Source: JBFMFB01 sp040752115
Lineage (GTDB): Bacteria; Pseudomonadota; Gammaproteobacteria; Burkholderiales; Sulfuricellaceae
NCBI GenBank assembly: GCA_040752115.1
Contig: JBFMFB010000010.1
Coordinates: 9,546-73,545, forward strand
DNA length: 64,000 nt
Direction: 5' to 3'
The translations under genes were made by a program, and so were the position numbers. Numbering within the stretch: position 1 is the stretch's first letter; each line of letters opens with the position of its first letter. The notes under the pieces are model-generated. The model saw nothing but the letters and a program-made list of their open reading frames with translations. It searched no databases and was not told where the DNA came from. Below are positions 26,424-34,433 of the stretch, piece by piece.

Positions 26424-27662
26424 ATGAGCAGAGGCAGGGAACAGAAAAATCTGATTGTGGGGCTGGACATCGGCACCTCGAAGGTCGTCGCCATCGTGGC
26501 CGAAATCCTGCCGGAAGGCCGGCTGGAAATCATCGGCCTGGGGCAGCATCCGTCGCGCGGCCTGAAAAAGGGCGTGGTGGTGAACATCGAGTCCACCGTC
26601 AACGCCATCCAGCGCGCGCTGGAGGAGGCGGAGCTGATGGCCGACTGCAAGATTCGCGAGGTGTACACCGGCATCGCCGGCAGTCATGTCAAGAGCTTCA
26701 ATTCGCACGGCATGGTGGCGATCAAGGACAAGGAGGTCAGCCAGGCGGACGTGGAGCGGGTGGTGGAAACCGCCAAGGCGGTGAACATCCCGATGGATCA
26801 GCAGATCCTTCACATCCTGACTCAGGAATTCATCATCGACGGCCAGGAGGACGTGCGCGAGCCGCTAGGCATGAGCGGGGTGCGCCTGGAGGTGAAGGTG
26901 CACATCGTCACCGGCGCGGTGAGCGCGGCGCAGAACATCATCAAGTGCGTCAAGCGCTGCGGCCTGGAAGTGCGCGATCTGATCCTGCAGCCGCTCGCTT
27001 CCAGTCTGGCGGTGCTGTCCGAGGACGAGAAGGATCTCGGTGTCTGCCTGGTGGACATCGGCGGCGGCACCACCGACATCGCGGTGTTCACCAATGGCGC
27101 GATCCGCCATACCGCCGTGATCCCCATTGCCGGCGACCAGATCACCAACGACATCGCAATGGCGCTCCGGACGCCGACCAAGGACGCCGAGGACATCAAG
27201 CGCGCCCATGGCTGCGCGCTGGGCCGCCTGGCCGACCCTTCCGAGGTGGTGGAGGTGCCCGGCGTAGGCGAGCGGGAGGCGCGCCAATTGTCGCGACAGA
27301 CGCTGGCCGAGGTGATCGAGCCGCGAGTGGAGGAGTTGTACTCGCTGGTGCAGGCCGAGCTGCGGCGTAGCGGCCTGGAGGATCTGATGTCCTCGGGCAT
27401 CGTCATTACCGGCGGCAGCGGCGCGATGCAGGGGATGGTGGAGCTGGGCGAGGAGGTGTTCCACATGCCGGTGCGGCTGGGTATGCCGCAATACGTGGGC
27501 GGTCTGGCAGAGGTGGTGCGCAACCCGCGTTACGCCACCGGTGTCGGTTTGCTGCTGGCCGGCATGGAGCAACAGCAGCGGCACCAGATGACGGTCATGC
27601 AGACCGGTTCGCTGGAGCAGATTTTCAACCGGATGAAGGGGTGGTTTCAGGGAAGTTTTTAG
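26424..27662 (+). CDS. ftsA: cell division protein FtsA
   Basis: Actin-like protein tethering FtsZ to the membrane. 412 aa with VGLDIGTSKVVAIVAE (phosphate 1), the SHVKSFNSHGMVAIKD 1C domain, DIGGGTTDIAVF (phosphate 2) and VITGGSGAMQGMVELGEEVF (adenosine). The C-terminus IFNRMKGWFQGSF is an amphipathic membrane-targeting helix. Confidence 0.97.
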   Translation: MSRGREQKNLIVGLDIGTSKVVAIVAEILPEGRLEIIGLGQHPSRGLKKGVVVNIESTVNAIQRALEEAELMADCKIREVYTGIAGSHVKSFNSHGMVAIKDKEVSQADVERVVETAKAVNIPMDQQILHILTQEFIIDGQEDVREPLGMSGVRLEVKVHIVTGAVSAAQNIIKCVKRCGLEVRDLILQPLASSLAVLSEDEKDLGVCLVDIGGGTTDIAVFTNGAIRHTAVIPIAGDQITNDIAMALRTPTKDAEDIKRAHGCALGRLADPSEVVEVPGVGEREARQLSRQTLAEVIEPRVEELYSLVQAELRRSGLEDLMSSGIVITGGSGAMQGMVELGEEVFHMPVRLGMPQYVGGLAEVVRNPRYATGVGLLLAGMEQQQRHQMTVMQTGSLEQIFNRMKGWFQGSF

Positions 27663-27832
27663 AACGGGGAAGTTTGGCCCCGGCGCAACCTGCTGCATGG
27701 GTTGGTTTGGGCCGCAACAGGCCATTCGGGTGTTTTGCAGGAGAGGTGTTGGAAGCGGGCTGTAAGGCGGTTTTTGGGGTGATGTTTTGGGTATGTTGGT
27801 TCGATTCAACAGCAATATGAGGAGGTAAAAGA

Positions 27833-28987
27833 ATGTTCGAAATCATGGAAAGCCAGGGACAGGAAGCGGTAATCAAAGTGATCGGCGTGGGCGGATGCGG
27901 CGGCAACGCGGTGGACCACATGATCGCCAGCGGACTGGAGGGAGTGGAGTTCATTTGTGCCAATACCGATGCGCAGGCGCTCAAGCGTAACCAGGCCAAG
28001 ACCCAGCTGCAGCTGGGCAGCGCCCTGACCCGGGGCCTCGGTGCCGGCGCCAATCCGGGAATCGGGCGCGAGGCGGCGCTGGAGGACCGCGACCGCATCG
28101 CCGAGCTGATCGAGGGCGCCAACATGCTGTTCATCACCGCCGGCATGGGCGGCGGCACGGGTACCGGAGCCGCGCCGGTCGTGGCGGAAGTGGCCAAGGA
28201 GATGGGCATCCTGACCGTGGCCGTGGTTACCAAACCGTTCGCCTTCGAGGGCAAACGCTCCAAGGTGGCGCAGGAAGGGATGGAAACCCTGGCGCAGCAT
28301 GTGGATTCGCTGATCGTGGTGCCGAACGACAAGCTGATGCAGGTGCTGGGCGAAGACGTCAGCTTTCAGGACGCATTCAAGGCCGCCAACGACGTGCTGC
28401 ACGGCGCGGTTTCCGGCATCGCCGAAGTGATCAATTGCCCCGGCCTGGTCAACGTGGATTTTGCCGATGTGAAAACGGTGATGTCCGAAAACGGCATGGC
28501 AATGATGGGTTCGGCTGCCGCTACTGGTGTTGACCGCGCCAGGATTGCAGCGGAACGGGCAGTCGCCAGCCCGCTGCTGGAAGACGTCAACCTGTCGGGC
28601 GCGCGCGGCGTGCTGGTGAACATTACCGCCAACGCATCGCTCAAGATGAAGGAATACTACGACGTGATGGAGACCATCAAGGCGTTCACCGCCGAAGACG
28701 CCACGGTCATCGTCGGCACGGTGATCGACGAGGCCATGGGCGACGGCCTGCGCGTCACCATGGTGGCGACGGGGCTCGGTTCGCCAGTCAATCGCCAGCA
28801 GAACAAGCCGCTCAACATCAGCATCGTCAAAACCGGCACCGACAACGTTGCCATGGAAGTGGACTACGCCGTGCTGGATCAGCCGGCGGTGATGAGAAGG
28901 CGGCGCGATGCGCAGGTCGAGGCGATGAAGCAATCCGGCGTGGAGCTGCTGGACATCCCCGCGTTCCTGCGCAAACAAGCCGACTGA
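27833..28987 (+). CDS. ftsZ: cell division protein FtsZ
   Basis: Tubulin-like GTPase forming the Z-ring. 384 aa with GVGGCGGNAVDHM, the tubulin signature GGGTGTG (106-112), the T7-loop NVDFADVKTVM, and the C-terminal peptide LDIPAFLRKQAD that binds FtsA/ZipA. It has a strong AGGAGG site 8 nt before ATG. The preceding 170-bp gap (27663-27832) contains no gene; it could carry an additional ftsZ promoter but I find no convincing -35/-10 pair. Confidence 0.98.
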   Translation: MFEIMESQGQEAVIKVIGVGGCGGNAVDHMIASGLEGVEFICANTDAQALKRNQAKTQLQLGSALTRGLGAGANPGIGREAALEDRDRIAELIEGANMLFITAGMGGGTGTGAAPVVAEVAKEMGILTVAVVTKPFAFEGKRSKVAQEGMETLAQHVDSLIVVPNDKLMQVLGEDVSFQDAFKAANDVLHGAVSGIAEVINCPGLVNVDFADVKTVMSENGMAMMGSAAATGVDRARIAAERAVASPLLEDVNLSGARGVLVNITANASLKMKEYYDVMETIKAFTAEDATVIVGTVIDEAMGDGLRVTMVATGLGSPVNRQQNKPLNISIVKTGTDNVAMEVDYAVLDQPAVMRRRRDAQVEAMKQSGVELLDIPAFLRKQAD

Positions 28988-29117
28988 TTCGCCCCCTTCC
29001 GGGTCGGTCGTCCGAAGTGGCGCAAGGGCGCGCCGGCTGGCTTTCCATCGCCGGCTATGCTAGACTTTCGCGCCTACTATTCGGGAAGCTAGGCTTAACC
29101 AGGGGTTGGAGTCGTCA

Positions 29118-30032
29118 ATGATCAGGCAGCGCACTCTGAAAAACGTCATCCGTGCCACCGGCGTCGGGCTGCACACCGGCGAGAAGGTCTATCTGACCTT
29201 GCGCCCGGCTGCGGTCGACACCGGCATCGTGTTCCGGCGCGTCGATCTTCCCCAGCCGGTCGAGATCAAGGCCCGTCCGGACCATGTGGGGGATACGCGG
29301 TTGTCCTCGACGCTGGAGCGGGGAGAAGTGAAGGTATCCACGGTGGAGCACCTGATGTCGGCGTTCGCCGGGTTGGGAATTGACAACGCCTACGTGGATC
29401 TGTCCGCTCCCGAGGTGCCGATCATGGACGGCAGCGCGAGCCCGTTCGTGTTTCTGCTGCAATCCGCCGGCATCGAAGAGCAGGGCGCCGCGAAAAGATA
29501 CATCCGCATCAAGAAAGCGGTGCAGGTGCAGGATGGGGACAAGTGGGTGCGTTTCGAGCCCTACGATGGCTTCAGGGTGAGTTTCACCATTGCGTTCGAT
29601 CACCCGGTGTTCGAAACCTCCAGCCAAACCATTGCTATGGATTTGGCCAACGTGTCTTTCGTCAAGGACATTTCCCGTGCCCGCACCTTCGGCTTCATGC
29701 AGGAGGTGGAAACGTTGCGGGCGCGCGGCCTGGCGTTGGGCGGCAGTCTGGATAACGCCATCGTGATGGACGAGTATCGCGTCCTCAACAGCGACGGCTT
29801 GCGCTATGAAGACGAGTTCGTCAAGCACAAGGTGCTGGATGCGATCGGGGATCTGTACCTGCTCGGTCATCCGCTGATCGGTGCGTTTACCGGCTGCAAG
29901 TCGGGCCACGCCCTGAACAACCGCCTGCTGCGCAGCCTGATGGCGGACGCCCAGGCCTGGGAATACGTGACCTTCGACCGGCTGGAAGATGCGCCCAGCG
30001 CTTTCCTGAGGTTGCACGGCCAACCCGCTTGA
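29118..30032 (+). CDS. lpxC: UDP-3-O-acyl-GlcNAc deacetylase LpxC
   Basis: Zinc deacetylase, committed step of lipid A synthesis. 304 aa, family-typical. It begins MIRQRTLKNVIRATGVGLHTG; the zinc ligands are in STVEHLMSAF (His78) and KHKVLDAIGDLYLLG (His, Asp); FVKDISRARTFGF and GGSLDNAIVMDEY are conserved. ATG 29118 by homology. TATGCTAGACT at 29056-29066 in the 130-bp gap after ftsZ is a possible minus-10 of its own promoter. Confidence 0.97.
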   Translation: MIRQRTLKNVIRATGVGLHTGEKVYLTLRPAAVDTGIVFRRVDLPQPVEIKARPDHVGDTRLSSTLERGEVKVSTVEHLMSAFAGLGIDNAYVDLSAPEVPIMDGSASPFVFLLQSAGIEEQGAAKRYIRIKKAVQVQDGDKWVRFEPYDGFRVSFTIAFDHPVFETSSQTIAMDLANVSFVKDISRARTFGFMQEVETLRARGLALGGSLDNAIVMDEYRVLNSDGLRYEDEFVKHKVLDAIGDLYLLGHPLIGAFTGCKSGHALNNRLLRSLMADAQAWEYVTFDRLEDAPSAFLRLHGQPA

Positions 30033-30232
30033 TTGTTCTTCGGTTCTTCGTCTACCTTGCGCTGATCGGAATCGGCGTGTCTGTCGCGCTGTTCCTGGCG
30101 ACCAGGGATGGGCGCCATCTCAGGGCGGCGTGGCGGATATTCAAATTTCCCCTTGCGTTATTGCTGGTCCTGGCCGTGCTGCTGGCAATGGGGGATATCG
30201 TCCTGACCCGCATCCCGTTTCTGCCTCTCTAG
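30029..30232 (+). CDS. small two-helix membrane protein (hypothetical)
   Basis: 67 codons beginning at TTG 30029, which overlaps the lpxC stop by 4 bp. It has two hydrophobic helices (FFVYLALIGIGVSVALFLA and FPLALLLVLAVLLAMGDIV) separated by a basic loop RDGRHLRAAWRIFK, which predicts both termini on the same side. I do not recognise a family. The last 75 bp overlap the 3' end of the convergent dciA-like gene. The start codon and expression are uncertain. Confidence 0.55.
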   Translation: MIVLRFFVYLALIGIGVSVALFLATRDGRHLRAAWRIFKFPLALLLVLAVLLAMGDIVLTRIPFLPL

Positions 30233-30637
30233 CATCGTCCGCAGCGCATCTTTCAGCGGCGATTCCTCCAGTTTTTGCGCCAGTTGCTCAAGGCTGTCCT
30301 GACCGGCGCGGCTAAGCGCGATCTCCTTGGCGGATTTCGCCGCCTTGCGCTGAGATTGCGCTTGCACTTCTACCCGAATTGCAGTAATTTCAATGCCCTG
30401 CGCTTGAAATTTGGCCAGCAGGCTGGGCAGCATCTGCTTTATCTTGGCCGCCGCTGCCCCGTTGATTGCGAGGAGGGTGAGCGTCTGCTGTCGCAGATTG
30501 CCGATTTTGCATGACTTGGCGAGCGGCTGCGGTGCAAATTTTTCCCACAGACGCTGCAGTTCGATCAACCGGTGCGCCTGATCCGCCAAGGATTGCAGGG
30601 CAGGGGCGGATCGAAAATAAGAATGGATTTTTTGCAC
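30158..30637 (-). CDS. DciA-like protein (DUF721)
   Basis: A 159-aa protein from GTG 30637. The LWEKFAPQPLAKSCKIGNLRQQTLTLLAINGAAAAKIKQMLPSLL core matches the DUF721 domain. DciA is the ancestral loader of the replicative helicase DnaB in bacteria without DnaC. The polar Gln-rich C-terminus is extra. It is divergent from the M23 peptidase with only 29 bp between starts and overlaps the small membrane protein gene at its 3' end. In related genomes DUF721 lies between lpxC and secA, which fits. Confidence 0.85.
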   Translation of the reverse strand: MQKIHSYFRSAPALQSLADQAHRLIELQRLWEKFAPQPLAKSCKIGNLRQQTLTLLAINGAAAAKIKQMLPSLLAKFQAQGIEITAIRVEVQAQSQRKAAKSAKEIALSRAGQDSLEQLAQKLEESPLKDALRTMLERQKRDAGQDDIPHCQQHGQDQQ

Positions 30638-30666
30638 AGGCGTTGCCGGATCAAAAAGGGGAGACC

Positions 30667-31581
30667 ATGAATATTATTCTTGTTTCCGACAGTTTGGCAA
30701 AGGGCAGGGTCATTACGCTGGGCCGCTCCGCCGCGATAGCCGCGGCGGCCGCATTGCTGTCGCTGTCGGTGATGGTTGCTGCGGCGGCGTACTATTTCGC
30801 CTTGTCTCGTGCGGGGAATCTGGCTTCTCCCTATCTGCCCTCAGCGCTGTTGAGCGCGCAGCAGAAGGAGGCAGCCAAGAACCGCGCCTACATGCAGGAC
30901 AGCCTGAATGCCATGGCGGCCAGGCTGGGCCAGCTTCAGGCCCAAATGCTACGCCTGGACGCGCTAGGTGAGCGGCTTGTGAAGCAATCAGGGTTGCCTG
31001 AGAAAGAATTCAACTTCCGGGAAGCGCCCGGGCGCGGTGGCGCCGAATCCGGCCTTCCCCAAGTGGGGCTGAGCTTCGACCAGTTCCAGCGCGAACTCGA
31101 GAAATTGGCGCACCAGCTCGATGCGCGTACCGACCAGTTGAGTGTGGTAGAGGCGATGGTGCTGCGGGAGCGGGTAAAGAAGCACACCTTGCCTACGGTG
31201 CAGCCGGTTTCGACCGGTTGGTATTCGTCCAATTTCGGCTGGCGACTCGATCCTTTTACCGGCAAGCAGGCTTTTCACGATGGAGTGGATTTTATGGCCG
31301 ACCCAGGCACGCCCATCAAGGCGGCGGCAGGGGGGGTGGTCATCTACTCGGATTCTCATCCGGGCTATGGTAAGATGCTGGAGATTGACCATGGCAACGG
31401 CCTGGTGAGCCGTTACGCCCACGCCTCGAAGCTTCTGGTCAAGGTCGGCGACGTGGTGCTGCAAGGCCAGAAGGTGGCGGAAGTGGGCAATACCGGTCGC
31501 TCCACCGGACCGCATTTGCACTTTGAGGTGTTGTACAAGGGCGCGCCGCAGAATCCGGCGCGCTATCTATCTGCAAGCTGA
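30667..31581 (+). CDS. M23 family peptidoglycan endopeptidase
   Basis: 304-aa membrane-anchored protein: an N-terminal helix (residues ~18-42), a periplasmic coiled coil, and a LytM/M23 domain with the zinc motif HDGVDF, YGKMLEIDHGNGLVSRYAHAS and HLHFEV. All catalytic residues (H-x3-D and HxH) are present. Predicted to cleave peptide cross-links. ATG 30667 follows AGGGGAGACC. The location just before secA is usual in betaproteobacteria. Confidence 0.92.
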   Translation: MNIILVSDSLAKGRVITLGRSAAIAAAAALLSLSVMVAAAAYYFALSRAGNLASPYLPSALLSAQQKEAAKNRAYMQDSLNAMAARLGQLQAQMLRLDALGERLVKQSGLPEKEFNFREAPGRGGAESGLPQVGLSFDQFQRELEKLAHQLDARTDQLSVVEAMVLRERVKKHTLPTVQPVSTGWYSSNFGWRLDPFTGKQAFHDGVDFMADPGTPIKAAAGGVVIYSDSHPGYGKMLEIDHGNGLVSRYAHASKLLVKVGDVVLQGQKVAEVGNTGRSTGPHLHFEVLYKGAPQNPARYLSAS

Positions 31582-31586
31582 GAACC

Positions 31587-31653
31587 GGGGCTGGAGCCGG
31601 CGGCCGGGGCAGGCGAGGGCCTGCCCTTTCGTCTTTTGGCTCCGGCCTTTTTG
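31587..31653 (+). terminator. Rho-independent terminator before secA
   Basis: Nested stems: outer GGCTGGAGCC with GGCTCCGGCC followed by TTTTT, inner GGGCAGGC with GCCTGCCC followed by TTTCGTCTTTT. Separates the M23 gene from secA. Confidence 0.75.
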
Positions 31654-31681
31654 TAATTCAATTTACCGCTAAGCGAAGTTC

Positions 31682-34396
31682 ATGTTATCCACCCTGGTTA
31701 AGAAAGTTTTCGGCAGCCGGAACGACCGGCTGATCAAGCAGTATCTGCAAACCGTGCGTGCCATCAACGCGCTGGAATCCTCCGTCGCCTCCCTGACCGA
31801 TGCTGAATTGCACGCCAAGACGGAGGCTTTCAAACAGCGCTATCAAAGCGGCGAATCGCTCGATGTGATGTTGCCTGAAGCCTTCGCGGTCGTGCGCGAG
31901 GCAGGCAAGCGGGTATTGGAAATGCGCCATTTCGACGTGCAGCTGATTGGCGGCATGGTGCTCCATTACGGCAAAATTTCGGAAATGCGCACCGGGGAAG
32001 GAAAGACGCTGGTCGCCACGCTGCCAGCCTATCTCAATGCCCTGTCCGGCCTTGGCGTTCATGTGGTGACGGTAAACGACTATCTGGCGCGGCGCGATGC
32101 CGAGTGGATGGGTCGCCTCTACAATTTCCTTGGTCTTTCCGTCGGGATCAACCTGCCGCACATGGAGCACGACGAAAAGCAGCAGGCCTACGCGGCCGAC
32201 ATCACCTACGGCACCAACAACGAATACGGTTTCGACTACCTGCGCGACAACATGGTCTACCAGCCCTCCGAACGGGTGCAGCGTGCGCTGAACTATGCCA
32301 TTGTGGACGAGGTGGATTCCATCCTGATCGACGAGGCGCGCACTCCGCTGATCATTTCCGGCCAGGCGGAAGACAACATCGACCTCTACTACCGGGTCAA
32401 CGAATTGGCGCCCAAGTTGGTCAAGCAGGAAAAGGAAGACGGGCCGGGCGACTACACCGTGGATGAAAAAGCGCATCAAGTGCTGCTGACGGAGGAGGGT
32501 CACGAGCGCGTCGAAAGACTGCTGACCCAGGCCGGGCTGCTGGCGCCTGGCGGCAGCCTGTACGACGCCGCGAACATCAGCCTGATGCACCACCTGTACG
32601 CTGCGCTGCGCGCCCATGCCTTGTATCATCGCGACCAGCATTACGTGGTCCAGAACGGCGAGGTGATCATCGTAGACGAGTTCACCGGCCGCATGATGAC
32701 CGGGCGGCGCTGGTCGGACGGGCTGCACCAGGCGGTGGAAGCCAAGGAAGGAGTGGCGATCCAGAAAGAGAACCAGACCCTGGCTTCGATCACCTTCCAG
32801 AACTATTTCCGCATGTACAAGAAGCTGGCCGGCATGACCGGTACTGCGGATACCGAGGCATTCGAATTCCAGCAGATCTACGGGCTGGAAACCGTAGTTA
32901 TTCCGACTCACCGCCCCATGGCGCGCGACGACCGCATGGATCAGGTATTCCGCACGGCCAGGGAGAAATATCAGGCGGTGATCAACGACATCAAGGAGTG
33001 CAGTTCACGCGGCCAGCCAGTGCTGGTCGGTACGACTTCGATCGAAACATCCGAATATCTGTCCGGCCTGCTGGACAAGGAAAAGCTGCCGCATCAGGTG
33101 CTGAATGCCAAGCATCATGCGCGCGAGGCAGAAATCGTGGCGCAGGCGGGGCAACCCAAGGCCATTACCATTGCCACCAACATGGCGGGCCGCGGCACCG
33201 ACATTGTGCTGGGCGGCAACATCGAGCGCGACGTCGAGAAGGTTCGCCATGACGAAAACCTGGGCGACGAAGAAAAAGCCAAGCGCATTGCCGCCCTCAA
33301 GGCGGAATGGCTGAAAGTGCACGAACAGGTGCTGGCCGCCGGCGGGCTGCATATCATCGGCACCGAGCGCCACGAATCGCGCCGGGTGGATAACCAGCTG
33401 CGCGGCCGCGCCGGCCGGCAAGGCGACCCCGGTTCCAGCCGCTTCTATCTTTCGCTGGAAGACCCGCTGCTGCGGATTTTCGCTTCGGACCGCGTCGCCG
33501 CCATCATGGATCGCCTGAAGATGCCGGAAGGCGAGGCCATCGAGCATCCATGGGTAACGCGCGCCATCGAAAACGCGCAGCGCAAGGTGGAGGCGCGCAA
33601 CTTCGACATCCGTAAGCAGCTGCTGGAATACGATGACGTCGCCAACGATCAGCGCAAGGTCATTTACCAGCAGCGCAACGAACTGCTGGAGGCGACCGAT
33701 ATTTCCGACACCATCGCGGCGATGCGTCAGGATGTCATCGACCAGATGATCAGCCAACATATTCCGCCGGGAAGCATGGAAGAGCAGTGGGATGTGCCAA
33801 GTCTGGAGACGGCGCTGCAAGCCGAGCTTCAGCTTGCCCTGCCAATCGGCCGATGGCTGGACAGCGAATCCGGCCTTAACGAGGAAGCGCTGCGCCAGCG
33901 CATTGCCAAGGCAGCGGACGAGCAGTACCAAGCCAAAGAAGCGCAGGTGGGGGAAGCGGTGATGCGCCACTTCGAGCGCGCGGTCATGCTGCAGAGCCTG
34001 GACACTCATTGGCGCGAGCATCTTGCGGCGCTGGATCATCTTCGTCAGGGCATCCATTTGCGCGGGTACGCGCAGAAGAATCCGAAGCAGGAGTACAAGC
34101 GCGAAGCATTCGAGCTGTTCGCCGGATTGCTGGAGCGGGTCAAGGCGGAAGTGACGCAGATCACCATGACGGTTCAGGTTCGGAGCGAGGAAGACATCGC
34201 GGCGGTGGAGCCGTCCGCTGCGCCTGGAAACGTCCAGTACCATCACGCCGATTACGACGAGGCGTTGGCATCATCGGCGGGTAAAGAGGGTGCAGCCCAG
34301 CAGCCGTTCGTGCGCACGCAGAAGGTGGGGCGCAACGATCCCTGTCCCTGTGGTTCCGGCAGGAAATACAAGCACTGCCACGGTAAGCTTAGCTAG
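31682..34396 (+). CDS. secA: protein translocase ATPase SecA
   Basis: Motor of the Sec pathway, 904 aa (E. coli 901). Walker A EMRTGEGKTL (101-110), DEVDSILIDEARTPLI, TGTADTEAFEF, the second nucleotide-binding domain with TNMAGRGTDIVLGG, GRAGRQGDPGSSRFYLS, and a complete C-terminal zinc/SecB-binding tail CPCGSGRKYKHCHG. Confidence 0.98.
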   Translation: MLSTLVKKVFGSRNDRLIKQYLQTVRAINALESSVASLTDAELHAKTEAFKQRYQSGESLDVMLPEAFAVVREAGKRVLEMRHFDVQLIGGMVLHYGKISEMRTGEGKTLVATLPAYLNALSGLGVHVVTVNDYLARRDAEWMGRLYNFLGLSVGINLPHMEHDEKQQAYAADITYGTNNEYGFDYLRDNMVYQPSERVQRALNYAIVDEVDSILIDEARTPLIISGQAEDNIDLYYRVNELAPKLVKQEKEDGPGDYTVDEKAHQVLLTEEGHERVERLLTQAGLLAPGGSLYDAANISLMHHLYAALRAHALYHRDQHYVVQNGEVIIVDEFTGRMMTGRRWSDGLHQAVEAKEGVAIQKENQTLASITFQNYFRMYKKLAGMTGTADTEAFEFQQIYGLETVVIPTHRPMARDDRMDQVFRTAREKYQAVINDIKECSSRGQPVLVGTTSIETSEYLSGLLDKEKLPHQVLNAKHHAREAEIVAQAGQPKAITIATNMAGRGTDIVLGGNIERDVEKVRHDENLGDEEKAKRIAALKAEWLKVHEQVLAAGGLHIIGTERHESRRVDNQLRGRAGRQGDPGSSRFYLSLEDPLLRIFASDRVAAIMDRLKMPEGEAIEHPWVTRAIENAQRKVEARNFDIRKQLLEYDDVANDQRKVIYQQRNELLEATDISDTIAAMRQDVIDQMISQHIPPGSMEEQWDVPSLETALQAELQLALPIGRWLDSESGLNEEALRQRIAKAADEQYQAKEAQVGEAVMRHFERAVMLQSLDTHWREHLAALDHLRQGIHLRGYAQKNPKQEYKREAFELFAGLLERVKAEVTQITMTVQVRSEEDIAAVEPSAAPGNVQYHHADYDEALASSAGKEGAAQQPFVRTQKVGRNDPCPCGSGRKYKHCHGKLS

Positions 34397-34433
34397 CAGG
34401 GTGTTGAACCCGAAAACGGTACCGAAATAGGCT

